Source: JALZKA01 sp963753385
GTDB lineage: Bacteria > Actinomycetota > Thermoleophilia > Solirubrobacterales > 70-9
Direction of reading: 5' to 3'
Assembly: GCA_963753385.1 (NCBI GenBank)
Contig: CAVWCC010000008.1
Location: 930,001 to 994,000 of the forward strand
Length of the DNA: 64,000 nucleotides
Shown here: positions 7,571-16,415 of the stretch, piece by piece
Numbering within the stretch: position 1 is the stretch's first letter
Layout: each line of letters begins with the position of its first letter
The notes under the pieces: model-generated
What the model saw: only the letters and a program-made list of their open reading frames with translations
Told to the model about the DNA's origin: nothing
The model's database searches: none
Translations under genes and position numbers: made by a program

Positions 7571-9291
7571 AGGGGGCTCTGACCTGGATGCGGGCGCGTG
7601 CCGGGCTGCTCGCGATCATCGCGGTGGGGGTCGCCTGGGGCACTGTGATGCACCAGATGGGCTGGGCCCAGCTCGGCCACTACGCCGAGGTCCGGGCGCT
7701 GGCCGACGGCCGCCAGGACGTCGACCCGTGGCACTGGGAGACCGGCGACGTGGCCTACATCGAGGGCCACTACTACTCGGTCAAGTCCCCGGGAGTTGCC
7801 GCCGTCTCAACGCTCCCCTACCTGGCGATCGAGGAGCTCGGCGGGCTCGATCTCGCCGCCGACGCCGCCGGCAACGCCGCCGGTTCAACCTCGCCGCGGT
7901 GGATCGCCGACCAGGAGCCGCCGTTCGCGCAGTACGGCTACGACGCGGACCGCGCGCTCGTGATGCAGGAGCGGATCGAGGACGCGACGCCGGTGGTCTG
8001 GGTGCTCACCCTCCTCGTCTCAGTGATCCCGTCGGTGCTGCTCCTGATCGGCGTCCAGCGGATCGCAGACCGGCTCGAGCCCGGGTTCGGGACGATCGCG
8101 GCGGTCACGCTGGGGCTCGCGACGATCCTCTCGACCTACGCGGCCGAGTTCTTCTCGCACGCGGTTTCGACCGCCCTCGCCTTCGCCGCGTTCGCGGTCC
8201 TGATGCGCGAGCGGGCCGGGCCGCCGCGTCCCGCCCTGATCGCCGCGGCCGGCCTCCTGGCCGGGCTCGCCGTCACGTTCGAGGTCCAGACGGGGCTCGT
8301 CGGCGTGGTGCTGTTCGGTTACGCGATCGCCCGCGACGACCGGCTGCGGCGCGGCGGGGTCTACGCCGCCGGCGCTTTCTGCGGCGCGCTGCCGCACCTC
8401 ATCTTCAACTGGTGGATGCTTGGCTCGCCGTTCGAGATGGCGTACGGCGACGCGGTCGCCGAGATCGGGGTCTCAGGCCACGACGAGATCGGCCTGAACG
8501 ACGACGGCTTCTTCGGAATCACGTTCCCCCGCCTCGACGGCTTCGGCGAAGTCCTGATCGGTGGCCGCGGGCTGCTCGTGCTGACGCCGGTGCTCGCGAT
8601 GGCCGTGGTCGGGACGGTGATCATGTACCGGCGGGGGCGCCGCCCGGAGGCGCTCACGATCGGCGCGGTCGCCCTGGTCTACCTCCTCTACAACGCGGCC
8701 TACTGGCAGCCGCTCGGCGGCGGCACGCCGGGGCCGCGATTTATGACCCCGGTCCTCCCGTTCCTCGCGCTGGGTCTCGCGTTCGCGTATCGCCACCGCC
8801 CTGGGACGACCCTCGCGCTCGCCGTCCCCTCGCTCCTCTGGATGCTGGTCGCGAACATCACCTACCCGCTGGTCGGCTACGAGGGAGGCGTCGAGTGGCT
8901 CGACCGGCTAGCCGACGGCGAGCTCGAGCACACGCTGCTCGCCGTGCTCGGCGTCGAGTCGAACTGGGTTGCGCTGGTGCCGGTGTTCCTCGCGGTCGCC
9001 GCAGCGGTCGCGTTCGCAGTGGCAGCGACGCCGTGGCCGCGATTGGCCGCGAACGACCTCCGCCTCGCGCTTGCGGCACTGAGCGGATGGGCCGTCCTGT
9101 TCACGGTGGGTCCGACGATCACGAACGACCCGGTGACGCCGCTCGACGGTGGCGGCGATGCGCTGTGGCTGGCCCTGGCGGCGGCGCTCCTGGCGCTGGT
9201 CGCGCTGGGCCTGCTGCGCTACCGGGGCTCGGGTCCCGATCCGGGGTCGTCCGTGCCCGCCAAGCTCGCTCTGGGCGAACGCAGCTCGTAG
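7549..9291 (+). CDS. Large polytopic membrane protein, possible GT-C fold glycosyltransferase
   Basis: About 580 residues with a dozen or more hydrophobic helices. A short first helix is followed by an external stretch GDVAYIEGHYYSVKSPGVAA, then two long helical blocks and a helical tail. Such a layout is common to GT-C enzymes that use lipid-phosphate sugars, and the neighbours (GT2, GtrA) fit that, but I recognise no family-defining motif. ATG at 7549 is chosen over an in-frame GTG at 7534; both lie inside the methyltransferase gene. The last 73 bases overlap the next, convergent gene. Confidence 0.6.
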   Translation: MPERWAVKGALTWMRARAGLLAIIAVGVAWGTVMHQMGWAQLGHYAEVRALADGRQDVDPWHWETGDVAYIEGHYYSVKSPGVAAVSTLPYLAIEELGGLDLAADAAGNAAGSTSPRWIADQEPPFAQYGYDADRALVMQERIEDATPVVWVLTLLVSVIPSVLLLIGVQRIADRLEPGFGTIAAVTLGLATILSTYAAEFFSHAVSTALAFAAFAVLMRERAGPPRPALIAAAGLLAGLAVTFEVQTGLVGVVLFGYAIARDDRLRRGGVYAAGAFCGALPHLIFNWWMLGSPFEMAYGDAVAEIGVSGHDEIGLNDDGFFGITFPRLDGFGEVLIGGRGLLVLTPVLAMAVVGTVIMYRRGRRPEALTIGAVALVYLLYNAAYWQPLGGGTPGPRFMTPVLPFLALGLAFAYRHRPGTTLALAVPSLLWMLVANITYPLVGYEGGVEWLDRLADGELEHTLLAVLGVESNWVALVPVFLAVAAAVAFAVAATPWPRLAANDLRLALAALSGWAVLFTVGPTITNDPVTPLDGGGDALWLALAAALLALVALGLLRYRGSGPDPGSSVPAKLALGERSS

Positions 9292-10958
9292 ACGATCACG
9301 CCGCCGTGCAGGAGCTGGCGCTCGAGGCCGAGCCCGGCGATCGGGCGGCCGAGAGCCAGGCCCTGCGGCGTGCCGATGATCCGGTCGGTGTGCAGGACGA
9401 CGCTTGCGATCCCCTCGCGGCGCAGAACCGCGACGCTCTCTTCGTCGGGGAACGTCCGCATCGCGGCGATCACCTCGGCCGTGTACTCCGGCTGCACGCT
9501 GGAGCGGCCGTTGACGATGTCAGGGAAGCCGTCCGTCGACCACAGCAGGTAGCGACGGTTGTCCTCGGCGCGCTCGGCGGGCAGATGTAGCTGTGGTGCG
9601 GGGATGTCCGACACGTCGGCTGGCGCCTCGGGGACCGCCGGCTGCGCGAGGCTGTTGGTGGGGTCGAACGGCAGGGTCCGGCCTTCGATCGCGATCACGA
9701 GGACGAGCAGCCCACCCACCGCCGCGGCCGCGGCGGGTGTTGCGCGTGGCCCGGCACGTCGCAGCAACGCCATCGCGCCGGCTCCCGCGAGCAATGCGAG
9801 CCCGAGCGTCGCGAAGGTGAACAGGCGACCCGGGGTGCGCATCCCGTCCCAGCCGGGTAAGAGCTCGTAGGCGATCCGGTAGGGCCATAGGAGCCCGTCC
9901 TCCTCCTGGAGGCCGAGCGCGAGCAAGCAGGTGCCAACGACCCCCGCGGCAAGGCCGATCCGGAGACCGCGCGGCAGCGCGCCGGTCGCCACGCCGGCGA
10001 TCGCGAGGCCCAGGATCAGCGAGGCCCGGGAAGAGCGTCTTCTCCTGCGGGTTCTGGAGGTCGTCCCGGATCCCCTCGGTCGCCTCGCCCCACAGCAGGT
10101 TCTCGTCCGGAGCGGTGGCGAAGATCGTGAGCGGGCCGGAGAACGCCTCGACGGTGGAGGGTGGGCGCTCGGCGTCCTTCTGCTCGTCCGCCACGCGCAG
10201 GTACGGAAGCGCGATCAATCCGGCGATCGCCAGATAGGCGACGGCGCCGCCGACCGTGGCCCAGGTCAGGCCGCGATCGAGCGGCGGACGCGAGCGTCGC
10301 AACCAGACGACCAGTGCGATGACGCCGATCAGGCACAGCAGGTATGTGAAGGGCAGGCCGAGCGTGGGACCCATCGAGAACTGCCAGGCACCGATCGCGA
10401 ATCCCGCGAGGACCCATCCCGGGCGGCGCAGCCGGTAGCCGCGCACCCACGCCGCGAACGCCAAAGGGATGCCGCCGCTCGAGATCACGTGCAGGTGCCC
10501 GTCCTGCTCGAGGCGGAAGGGCGCGAACGCGAACGCCGCCCCGGCGACCGCCGCCCCGGCGGGCCCGAGGCCCAGCTCGCGCGCCAGCAGGTAGGCGGCG
10601 GCGAAGCAGAGCGCGTACGCGAACAGGAACAGCAGGTCGTAGCGGACGACCGCCGCCTCCGGCCCCTCGCCGATCAGGCCGGCAGGCGCGTACCCCACCA
10701 GCGCGTCGGAGAACGCCAGCGTGTCGTCGAGCGGCCAGAACTGGTTCGACTGGAAAAACTCGAGCGGCTGATGCTGAAGCGCGTGCCCGCCCCAGGCCAC
10801 CTGCCACGACTGCGGCAGCGGGTCGCCGAGGTCCCTGGGGATCGACTCGCCCAGCTCGAGGACGAGCGGCCAGTTGAAGATCACGGAGAGGGCGAGGCCC
10901 GCGCCGATGACGAGCAGCAGCTCGCGGCCGGTGACCTCGCGCCGAGTTGAGCTCGTCA
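9219..10958 (-). CDS. Polytopic membrane protein, putative GT-C/YfhO-like (frameshifted)
   Basis: Large membrane protein of about 580 residues. The first part has GDPLPQSWQVAWGGHAL, FWPLDDTLAFSDALVG and a series of helices, a pattern seen in bacterial GT-C-like proteins. The later part has WDGMRTPGRLFTFATLG followed by helices and a soluble C-terminal domain. The two parts are in different frames joined near 10017-10030, where one extra base (or two lost) separates EKTLFPG from SLILGLAIAGVATGA. GTG at 10956-10958 is preferred: the upstream ATG (11014-11016) lies inside a strong hairpin. Function unproven. Confidence 0.6.
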
Positions 10959-11007
10959 CGGGCGCGCATCCTGCCAAGTCCGGGCGCGACAGGCCCGTGC
11001 AAGCGTT

Positions 11008-11050
11008 CTGCGGCACGAACGTTGCGCTCAGCGCAACGTTGCTGCCGCAG
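11008..11050 (-). terminator. Long hairpin after the VOC gene
   Basis: Two 20-base arms (11008-11027 and 11031-11050) around a 3-base loop, with two adjacent mismatches, centred on AACGTTGCGC. It begins three bases after the VOC gene stop, so it may end transcription of ispG-VOC. No T-run follows, which is common for high-GC terminators. Confidence 0.65.
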
Positions 11051-11052
11051 TT

Positions 11053-11463
11053 CTACGGTCGGTGCAGGATCTCGAGCTTGATGCCGTCCGGATCGTGGAG
11101 GAACACGGCGTAATAGCCGGGCGTGTAGTCGTACTCGGCGGGCCCGCTCTCGATCTCGGCGCCCACTTCCCGTAGCCACACGGTGCGCTCGTCGACGGTG
11201 GCGCGGTCGGGCGCGGCAAAGCAGATGTGGTGAATGCCCACTGCGTAGCGGTCATACGGGGTTTCGTGGGCGTCCGATTGGGCGGCGCGGAGGCTCACGG
11301 ATGGGCGCGCTCCCTCCACGCCCAGGTACACGACACGCTCGCCGCACTCGCCCTCGATCTCGGTCTCGCGCGTGTACCCGAGCGGACCGAGCAGCCCGCG
11401 GTAGAACTCGAGCGAGCGCTCTAGGTCGGTGACGACCAGGTCGAGGTGGTCGACCGCGCTCAC
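11053..11463 (-). CDS. VOC family (glyoxalase/dioxygenase superfamily) protein
   Basis: A 136-residue metalloprotein-like VOC fold with two beta-alpha-beta-beta-beta modules. The N-terminal module reads VDHLDLVVTDLERSLEFY, and the second begins GIHHICFAAPD and ends GYYAVFLHDPDGIKLEI. Candidate metal ligands are His (DHLDL), His (HHICF) and the terminal Glu. Some members act on methylglyoxal, catechols or antibiotics; the substrate here is unknown. GTG at 11461-11463 is chosen because it begins the fold and sits just after the ispG stop, implying co-transcription with ispG. Confidence 0.75.
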   Translation of the reverse strand: MSAVDHLDLVVTDLERSLEFYRGLLGPLGYTRETEIEGECGERVVYLGVEGARPSVSLRAAQSDAHETPYDRYAVGIHHICFAAPDRATVDERTVWLREVGAEIESGPAEYDYTPGYYAVFLHDPDGIKLEILHRP

Positions 11464-11465
11464 GC

Positions 11466-12734
11466 TCAGGTGCGGGTGAAGCGCCTGCCGGCGGTCGGCG
11501 ACGCCTCTTCGCTCAGGCGCTCCTTCGCAGGCGCGGTGATGTCGTCGGCGACCTTTGCCGCCTCGGCCTCCATCGCCGCGATCCGCTCCGGCGTGAGGTC
11601 GCCGGCGTTCTCCTCCTCGATCTTGCGGAGCCATTCAGCGCCCTCCGCGGCCTTGGTCTCGTCGGAGACCACCTCTCCCCCGCGCTGGACTGACTTGTCG
11701 ATCTCGGCGAAGAGCTCGTCGACGAGGTCGTCCTGCTTCACCTTCCGCAGCGGCTCTCCGTGGGCGAAGATCAGGCCCTCGTTCTTGGCGCCGGTGATCC
11801 CGAAGTCGGCGTGCGAGGCCTCGCCGATGCCATTCACCGCACAGCCCAGCACCGCGACCTCGATCGGGTCCTCGTAGGCCTCGAGGCGCTCCTCGATCTC
11901 GGCGACGACGGTGTCCATGTCGAACTGGAGGCGGCCGCAGGTGGGGCAGGCGATCAGCACCGGCCCGTGCTCGCGAAGGCCGAGCGCCTTCAGGATCTCC
12001 CAGGCGACCTTGACCTCCTCCTCGGCATGAAAGGTGGAGAGCGAGATCCGGATTGTGTCGCCGACGCCGTCGGCGAGCAGCGTTCCGAGCCCGACCGCGG
12101 ACTTGAGCGAGCCCGACCACTTCGTCCCCGCCTCGGTGATCCCGAGGTGGAGCGGGTAGTCGATCCGCTCCGACAGCAGACGGTTGGCCGCGATCGTGTT
12201 CGGGACATTTGTGGACTTGATCGAGACCTTGAAGTCGGTGAAGTCGAGTGACTCCATCAGCTCGACGAACTCGACCGCCGCAGCGACCAGCGCCTCGACC
12301 GGCTGGTCGCGCTCGAGCTCATGCAGATGCTTCGGCAGGGAGCCGGAGTTGACCCCGATCCGCATCGGCACGCCGGCCTTCGTCGCCTTCTCCGCGACCT
12401 CGGCGACCTTCTCGCGGCCGCCGATGTTCCCTGGGTTGAGGCGGATGCAGTGCGCGCCGGCGTCGATCGCCTTCAGCGCCAGTGTGTGGTTGAAGTGGAT
12501 GTCGGCGATCACCGGGATCGGCGAGTCGCGCACGATCGTCTTCAAAGCTTCGGCGTCCTGGTCGCGCGGGACGGCCACGCGCACGAGGTCCGCGCCCGCC
12601 TCGGCGACGGTGCGGATCTGATCCATCGTGGCCTCGAGATTGGCGGTCTCGGTCTTCGTCATCGTCTGCACGGCGACCGGGGCGCCACCCCCGATCTGAA
12701 CGCCGCCGACGTTCACATGGCGCTTCGAAGCCAT
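11466..12734 (-). CDS. ispG: 4-hydroxy-3-methylbut-2-enyl diphosphate synthase (IspG/GcpE)
   Basis: Iron-sulfur enzyme of the MEP isoprenoid pathway converting MEcPP to HMBPP. The TIM-barrel part begins KRHVNVGGVQIGGGAPV and includes PVIADIHFNHTLALKA and LRLNPGNIG-type sequence. The cluster cysteines are in CPTCGR and in LGCAVNGIGEA with the following Glu-rich site. The protein has 422 residues; about 65 of these, after DKSVQRGG, form a charged C-terminal extension not needed for the fold. dxr of the same pathway is about 8 kb away on the same strand. A motif CACAAT lies seven bases before the ATG and may be a -10 box of a leaderless message. Confidence 0.92.
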   Translation of the reverse strand: MASKRHVNVGGVQIGGGAPVAVQTMTKTETANLEATMDQIRTVAEAGADLVRVAVPRDQDAEALKTIVRDSPIPVIADIHFNHTLALKAIDAGAHCIRLNPGNIGGREKVAEVAEKATKAGVPMRIGVNSGSLPKHLHELERDQPVEALVAAAVEFVELMESLDFTDFKVSIKSTNVPNTIAANRLLSERIDYPLHLGITEAGTKWSGSLKSAVGLGTLLADGVGDTIRISLSTFHAEEEVKVAWEILKALGLREHGPVLIACPTCGRLQFDMDTVVAEIEERLEAYEDPIEVAVLGCAVNGIGEASHADFGITGAKNEGLIFAHGEPLRKVKQDDLVDELFAEIDKSVQRGGEVVSDETKAAEGAEWLRKIEEENAGDLTPERIAAMEAEAAKVADDITAPAKERLSEEASPTAGRRFTRT

Positions 12735-12911
12735 GTGGACATTGTGACAGCGGGGGTCCGCTCAGCGGCCCGGCGCCGTCACCCCTCGTTTGTGGCCTGT
12801 CTGCACGGATTGCGCGGCGCGCTGACTCCTGGCCGCGCGCTCGCGATCGGGCTCGGAATCGGCGCTACATCGCCCTGCAGGGATCCTGAATCGCGGGATA
12901 CTGCGCAGGCG

Positions 12912-13310
12912 ATGTCGGGCGAGAACGTGAGGCTCTACCAGCAGGGGATCGACGCGTTCAACCGGCGCGACCTCGACGCGTTCCTCGCGCTCGCCCACCC
13001 GGATGTGGTCGGGGTCTCCCGAGTCCTCGCAGTGGAGGGCGGCACCTACCATGGGCACGACGGGACCCGCGAGTGGTGGAACAACCTGCTCGGGGTGTTC
13101 CCCGACTTCACCGTCGAGATCGTCACCGTGCGCGAGGCCGGGTGTCTGACCGTCTCGGAGTTGGCCAACCGAGCCCACGGCGAAGAAAGCCCCGCGCCCC
13201 TGGAGGAGTCGGTGTGGCAGGTCTCCGAGTGGCGCGACGGACAGGTGGTCCGGTGGCAGATCTACGAGACCGAGTCGGACGCCCTTCAAGCCGCGGATAT
13301 CGAGGAGTAG
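12912..13310 (+). CDS. NTF2-like/SnoaL-like protein 1
   Basis: First of three tandem homologues. The 132-residue protein begins MSGENVRLYQQGIDAFNRRD, the standard start of SnoaL_2/DUF4440-type proteins, with one long helix and a cone of beta strands; the end reads EALQAADIEE-like (ESDALQAADIEE). Members range from isomerases and dehydratases to binding proteins; no catalytic residues stand out. It is separated from ispG by about 180 bases with no other gene. The next copy starts three bases after its stop. Confidence 0.75.
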   Translation: MSGENVRLYQQGIDAFNRRDLDAFLALAHPDVVGVSRVLAVEGGTYHGHDGTREWWNNLLGVFPDFTVEIVTVREAGCLTVSELANRAHGEESPAPLEESVWQVSEWRDGQVVRWQIYETESDALQAADIEE

Positions 13311-13313
13311 GCG

Positions 13314-13715
13314 ATGTCACGGGAGAACGTGGAGATCGTCAGGGAGGGCTTCGAGCACTTCCAGGCGACCGGGGCGTTCCGGCCGGAGATCGTCGATCCC
13401 GACTTCATCTGGGACATGTCGAACTTTCGTGGTTGGCCGGAGGAGAAAACCTACGCCGGGATCGAGGGTGCTCAGCGGTTCATGCGAGATTGGCTCGAAG
13501 CGTGGGATGACTGGCAGCTCGACGTAAAGTCGTTTCACGAGGCGGGCGACAAGGTCGTCGTGATCGTGCGGCAGCACGGGCGCGCGAAGTCGACCGGCAT
13601 GCCGATCGACATGACCTTTGCCCAGGTGTTCACGATGCGCAGCGGGAAGCAGGTCCGTATGCAGATGTACGCGGATCCCTCCGAAGCCCTCGAAGCCGCC
13701 GGAATTGAGAACTAA
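13314..13715 (+). CDS. NTF2-like/SnoaL-like protein 2
   Basis: Second tandem copy, 133 residues, starting MSRENVEIVREGFEHF and ending PSEALEAAGIEN. The start and the last residues are close to the flanking copies, whereas the middle has diverged (WDMSNFRGWPEEKTY), which suggests duplication followed by change in the pocket. Probably co-transcribed with the other two. Function unknown. Confidence 0.75.
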   Translation: MSRENVEIVREGFEHFQATGAFRPEIVDPDFIWDMSNFRGWPEEKTYAGIEGAQRFMRDWLEAWDDWQLDVKSFHEAGDKVVVIVRQHGRAKSTGMPIDMTFAQVFTMRSGKQVRMQMYADPSEALEAAGIEN

Positions 13716-13718
13716 CCG

Positions 13719-14123
13719 ATGTCGCAGGAGAACGTCGAGCTTGTGCGCAAGGGGTTCGAGGCCTTGAATCGCGGCGACCGTGCGACCATGGCTCGCCTCC
13801 TGGCCCCAGACGTTGAGTGGCATTCGGTCGCAGGACCCATTGTCGGGGTAAGAACGATCCGCGGCCGCGAGGCAATGCTCGGGTTCTGGCAGGAAATCCT
13901 GGAGAGCATCGAGGGCTTTCGCGCCAGTCCCGAGGAGGTCACCGACCTCGGCGGCGACCGGGTCCTGGTCGTGGCGCGGTACGAGGGGCGCGGCCGAGCC
14001 AGCGGCGCCGAGGTCGACCAGCGAATCGCCACCATCTACGAGGTTCGGGATGGGATGGCGGCGATCGTCCGCGACTACGAAAGCAGGCCAGAGGCCCTCG
14101 AGGCCGCCGGGCTGTCGGAGTAG
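13719..14123 (+). CDS. NTF2-like/SnoaL-like protein 3
   Basis: Third tandem copy, 134 residues, starting MSQENVELVRKGFEALNRGD and containing the family-typical LLAPDVEWHSVAGP and FRASPEEVTDLGGDRVLV. It ends RPEALEAAGLSE, echoing copies 1 and 2. A short hairpin (CCAAG, 9-base loop, CTTGG at 14147-14165) after the stop could end the transcript. The ligand or reaction is unknown. Confidence 0.75.
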   Translation: MSQENVELVRKGFEALNRGDRATMARLLAPDVEWHSVAGPIVGVRTIRGREAMLGFWQEILESIEGFRASPEEVTDLGGDRVLVVARYEGRGRASGAEVDQRIATIYEVRDGMAAIVRDYESRPEALEAAGLSE

Positions 14124-14500
14124 CCGGGTCACTTCGCCCTCCTGGGCCAAGAATCCGATCCTTGGGCGCGCGCGCCAGCGAGTCCCCACGCGGCCCCATG
14201 AACGAACTCGCCCGAGGGTCGCCCCCCACCGCGCTAGGGCAAGCTTTAGTAGCTACGTTCAAGTTTGAAGGGCGGTTGGGGTCGCCAGGAAGGCCGCGTT
14301 CCCCAAGACGACTCGGCAAGGGATTGCCTCGCCGTCCTTCTCTCCGGCCCTTGCCGCCTCCGGCTCGGCCACGCGCCAGCGGAGGGCCGTTAGCCCGAGC
14401 CCGTCGGTTCCCCCGATTCCGCTCTAGAAAGCCGAAAGGCGGCCTTTCGACCGACCTACGCTGGCTGGACATTGTGAGAGCGGGGGGTTAGTCTGAGGCC
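14124..14500. other. 377-base region without a convincing gene
   Basis: Starts with the weak hairpin at 14147-14165. Around 14238-14270 lies an unusually A/T-rich stretch for this genome, including TTCAAGTTTGAA, a small imperfect palindrome. At 14427-14448 two mutually exclusive hairpins can form (GAAAGCCG with CGGCCTTTC, or AAAGGC with GCCTTT). At 14466-14486 is a 21-base sequence repeated with one mismatch upstream of ispG. An open frame of about 98 codons starting near 14198 exists, but it is Arg/Pro-rich and lacks any recognisable domain. Confidence 0.55.
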
Positions 14501-15361
14501 ATGCGGGGGAGGCTGACCCTCTTTGCAGGATCGACGTTGGTTGCGGTCGTTCTTGCTGCCGCGCCCGCAATGGCCGACCATCACTTCGTCAAGGTCGTGG
14601 AGGTCTCGCCCGGCAGCAACTCGTCGGAGTCGCTCGAGTACGTCCAGCTCCAGATGACTTCCTCGGGTCAGCGCTTCTTCGGCGGGACGAACTCGACCGT
14701 GACGCTTCTGGACGAGAGCGGGACCCCCAATCTCACGACCCCCGTGAATGCCGACGTCGCGAACGGGCAGTCCGGCCGGCGCGTGCTCATCGGGGTAGCG
14801 AATCTCGAGGGCACCTTCCCCGCCGGCGACCCTGACTTCGAGTTCGTGGCCGGCAACTATCTGGACGGCGCCGGGGGCGGCGCGTGCTTCACCTCCGGTG
14901 TGTTCGGGCCGGTCGATTGCGTCACCTGGGGCAGCTTCGCCGGGACGCCCGCCAGCCCGACGGGCGGCAACACGGCCGCGATCGCCGACACGATGGCGCT
15001 CGTCCGTCGTACCCCTTCGTGCGGCCCCGGCCTCATCGACACGAACAATCCGTCGAACTGGGTTCAGGAGGCCCCCGACCCGTTCAACAACGCCCAACCG
15101 GCGACGACCGGCACGCTCTGCCCTAACACGACGCTCACCAAGACGCCGAAGAAGAAGACGACGAAGCGGCTCGCAAAGTTTGAGTTCGCGGCGACCCTTG
15201 GCGTCGACAACTTTCAATGCAAGCTCGACAACGGGCCGTTCAAGGACTGCGACTCGCCGTTCAAAAAGCGGGTCAAGGTCGGCAAGCACAAGTTCAAGGT
15301 GCAGGCCGACGGCGACCTCTCGCCGGCGAGCTACGGCTGGAAGGTCGTCAAGAAGAAGTAG
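14501..15361 (+). CDS. Secreted protein with a C-terminal FQC-type beta domain
   Basis: A 286-residue exported protein. Residues 1-25 form a signal peptide (basic MRGR, hydrophobic core, cleavage likely after AMA before DHHFVKV). The body has a lamin-tail-like or adhesive beta character (FVKVVEVSPGSNSSESLEYVQ). A Lys/Thr-rich linker (LTKTPKKKTTKRLAKFEF) leads to a C-terminal domain with FQCKLDNGPFKDCDSPFK, a repeat type common in secreted Solirubrobacterales proteins. No catalytic motif is visible. Its last 14 bases overlap the convergent gene. Confidence 0.7.
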   Translation: MRGRLTLFAGSTLVAVVLAAAPAMADHHFVKVVEVSPGSNSSESLEYVQLQMTSSGQRFFGGTNSTVTLLDESGTPNLTTPVNADVANGQSGRRVLIGVANLEGTFPAGDPDFEFVAGNYLDGAGGGACFTSGVFGPVDCVTWGSFAGTPASPTGGNTAAIADTMALVRRTPSCGPGLIDTNNPSNWVQEAPDPFNNAQPATTGTLCPNTTLTKTPKKKTTKRLAKFEFAATLGVDNFQCKLDNGPFKDCDSPFKKRVKVGKHKFKVQADGDLSPASYGWKVVKKK

Positions 15362-16415
15362 CGGCGAGCTCGCGGCCCGCCCACGCCTCGAGCAGCCACC
15401 CCAGGTGGTACGGGCGGTCCGTCGGATTCACTTCGAGCGCTCGCCCGGCGTGCGCCATCCCGGGTACGCCGACCGACGCGAGCGCCGTGTTCGCGTAGAG
15501 CAGCCCGCGGTCAAAGGGCGCACGTCGCCTGATCGACCGGTAGAGGATCCCGGCCTGGCGGTCGAGCATCTCGCGGCCTAGCTCGTTGGTGCCGAAGATC
15601 CAGCCGAGCCCTCGCAGGGCGGCTTCGCGGTAGCGGTCGTCGCCGCTCACCTCGCTGAGCTCGAGCAGCGCCATCGGCGCCATCGCGTCCTGGTGGACCG
15701 AGTAGACCTCGTAGGGCTCGACCACCCGTCCGGTCCTCGCGTCGAAGATCCACGGCCAGCCGCTGTCCGGCCGCTGGAGCTCGAGCAGCCGCTCCGCCGC
15801 CCGGCGCGCGGGCGCCAGAGCCTCCTCGCGCCCGTGGCGGGCGACGGTTGCGAGCGCGAGCACGCCGTAGATCTGCGTGGCGAAGTTGGGAAACCGAGCC
15901 CGCCGCCCCGTGTCGCGATGGCGAAAGAGCCCGCTCACGGGCTCGACGCGAGAAAGCTGGCGCGCGAGCGCGTCGTCCAGCAGGATGTCCGCGCCGGCCT
16001 CCGCCGCCCCGATCACGACCCAACTCAGCTCGAGACCCTCGAGGTCGGGAGGGCGGGTACCGATCCTCCCGTGCAGGTTGAAGGCGATCTTGTCCTGCCA
16101 CTTGCTGCCTGCACGGGCGTCCGCCCACAGCAACAGCCCCAGGTCGCCGATCGTGACCTCCGGCGCGTCGATCTCGTCGACCGCGAGCTCGTAGAGCTCA
16201 CCGGGATCAACGGTCACCTCGAGTCCGGCGACGCGAGCTCGCTGAAGGCCGAGCAGGCAGATCAGCGTGTAGCGCAGCGAGCGGCCGCGCGGTTCGAGCG
16301 CGGGCGACTCGACCTCGTGGCAGAACGCGCCGTCGGGGAGCCTCATCGTGGGCAGGCGCTCGAGGGCGAACGCTTGGAGCTCGCGGACGCGGGCGGCCCT
16401 GTCGCCCTCAGCCAC
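15348..16415 (-). CDS. Alpha/alpha-toroid domain protein, function unknown
   Basis: About 355 residues of repeated helical hairpins with aromatic and Gly turns (KWQDKIAFNLHGRIGTRPP, GWPWIFDARTGRVVEPYEVY, HQDAMAPMALLELSEVSG). This is the layout of alpha/alpha toroids found in glycoside hydrolases, polysaccharide lyases and terpene cyclases, but the acidic motifs of those enzymes are not obvious. No signal peptide. GTG at 16413-16415 overlaps the stop of the AAC(3)-like gene by eight bases, so the two are coupled and probably work together, perhaps in sugar modification (inference). Confidence 0.55.
   Translation of the reverse strand: MAEGDRAARVRELQAFALERLPTMRLPDGAFCHEVESPALEPRGRSLRYTLICLLGLQRARVAGLEVTVDPGELYELAVDEIDAPEVTIGDLGLLLWADARAGSKWQDKIAFNLHGRIGTRPPDLEGLELSWVVIGAAEAGADILLDDALARQLSRVEPVSGLFRHRDTGRRARFPNFATQIYGVLALATVARHGREEALAPARRAAERLLELQRPDSGWPWIFDARTGRVVEPYEVYSVHQDAMAPMALLELSEVSGDDRYREAALRGLGWIFGTNELGREMLDRQAGILYRSIRRRAPFDRGLLYANTALASVGVPGMAHAGRALEVNPTDRPYHLGWLLEAWAGRELAATSS

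Noticed and set aside
14198..14491. A 98-codon ORF MNELARGSP...
   Set aside because: Biased Arg/Pro composition, no ribosome site or domain; kept only as part of the gap description.
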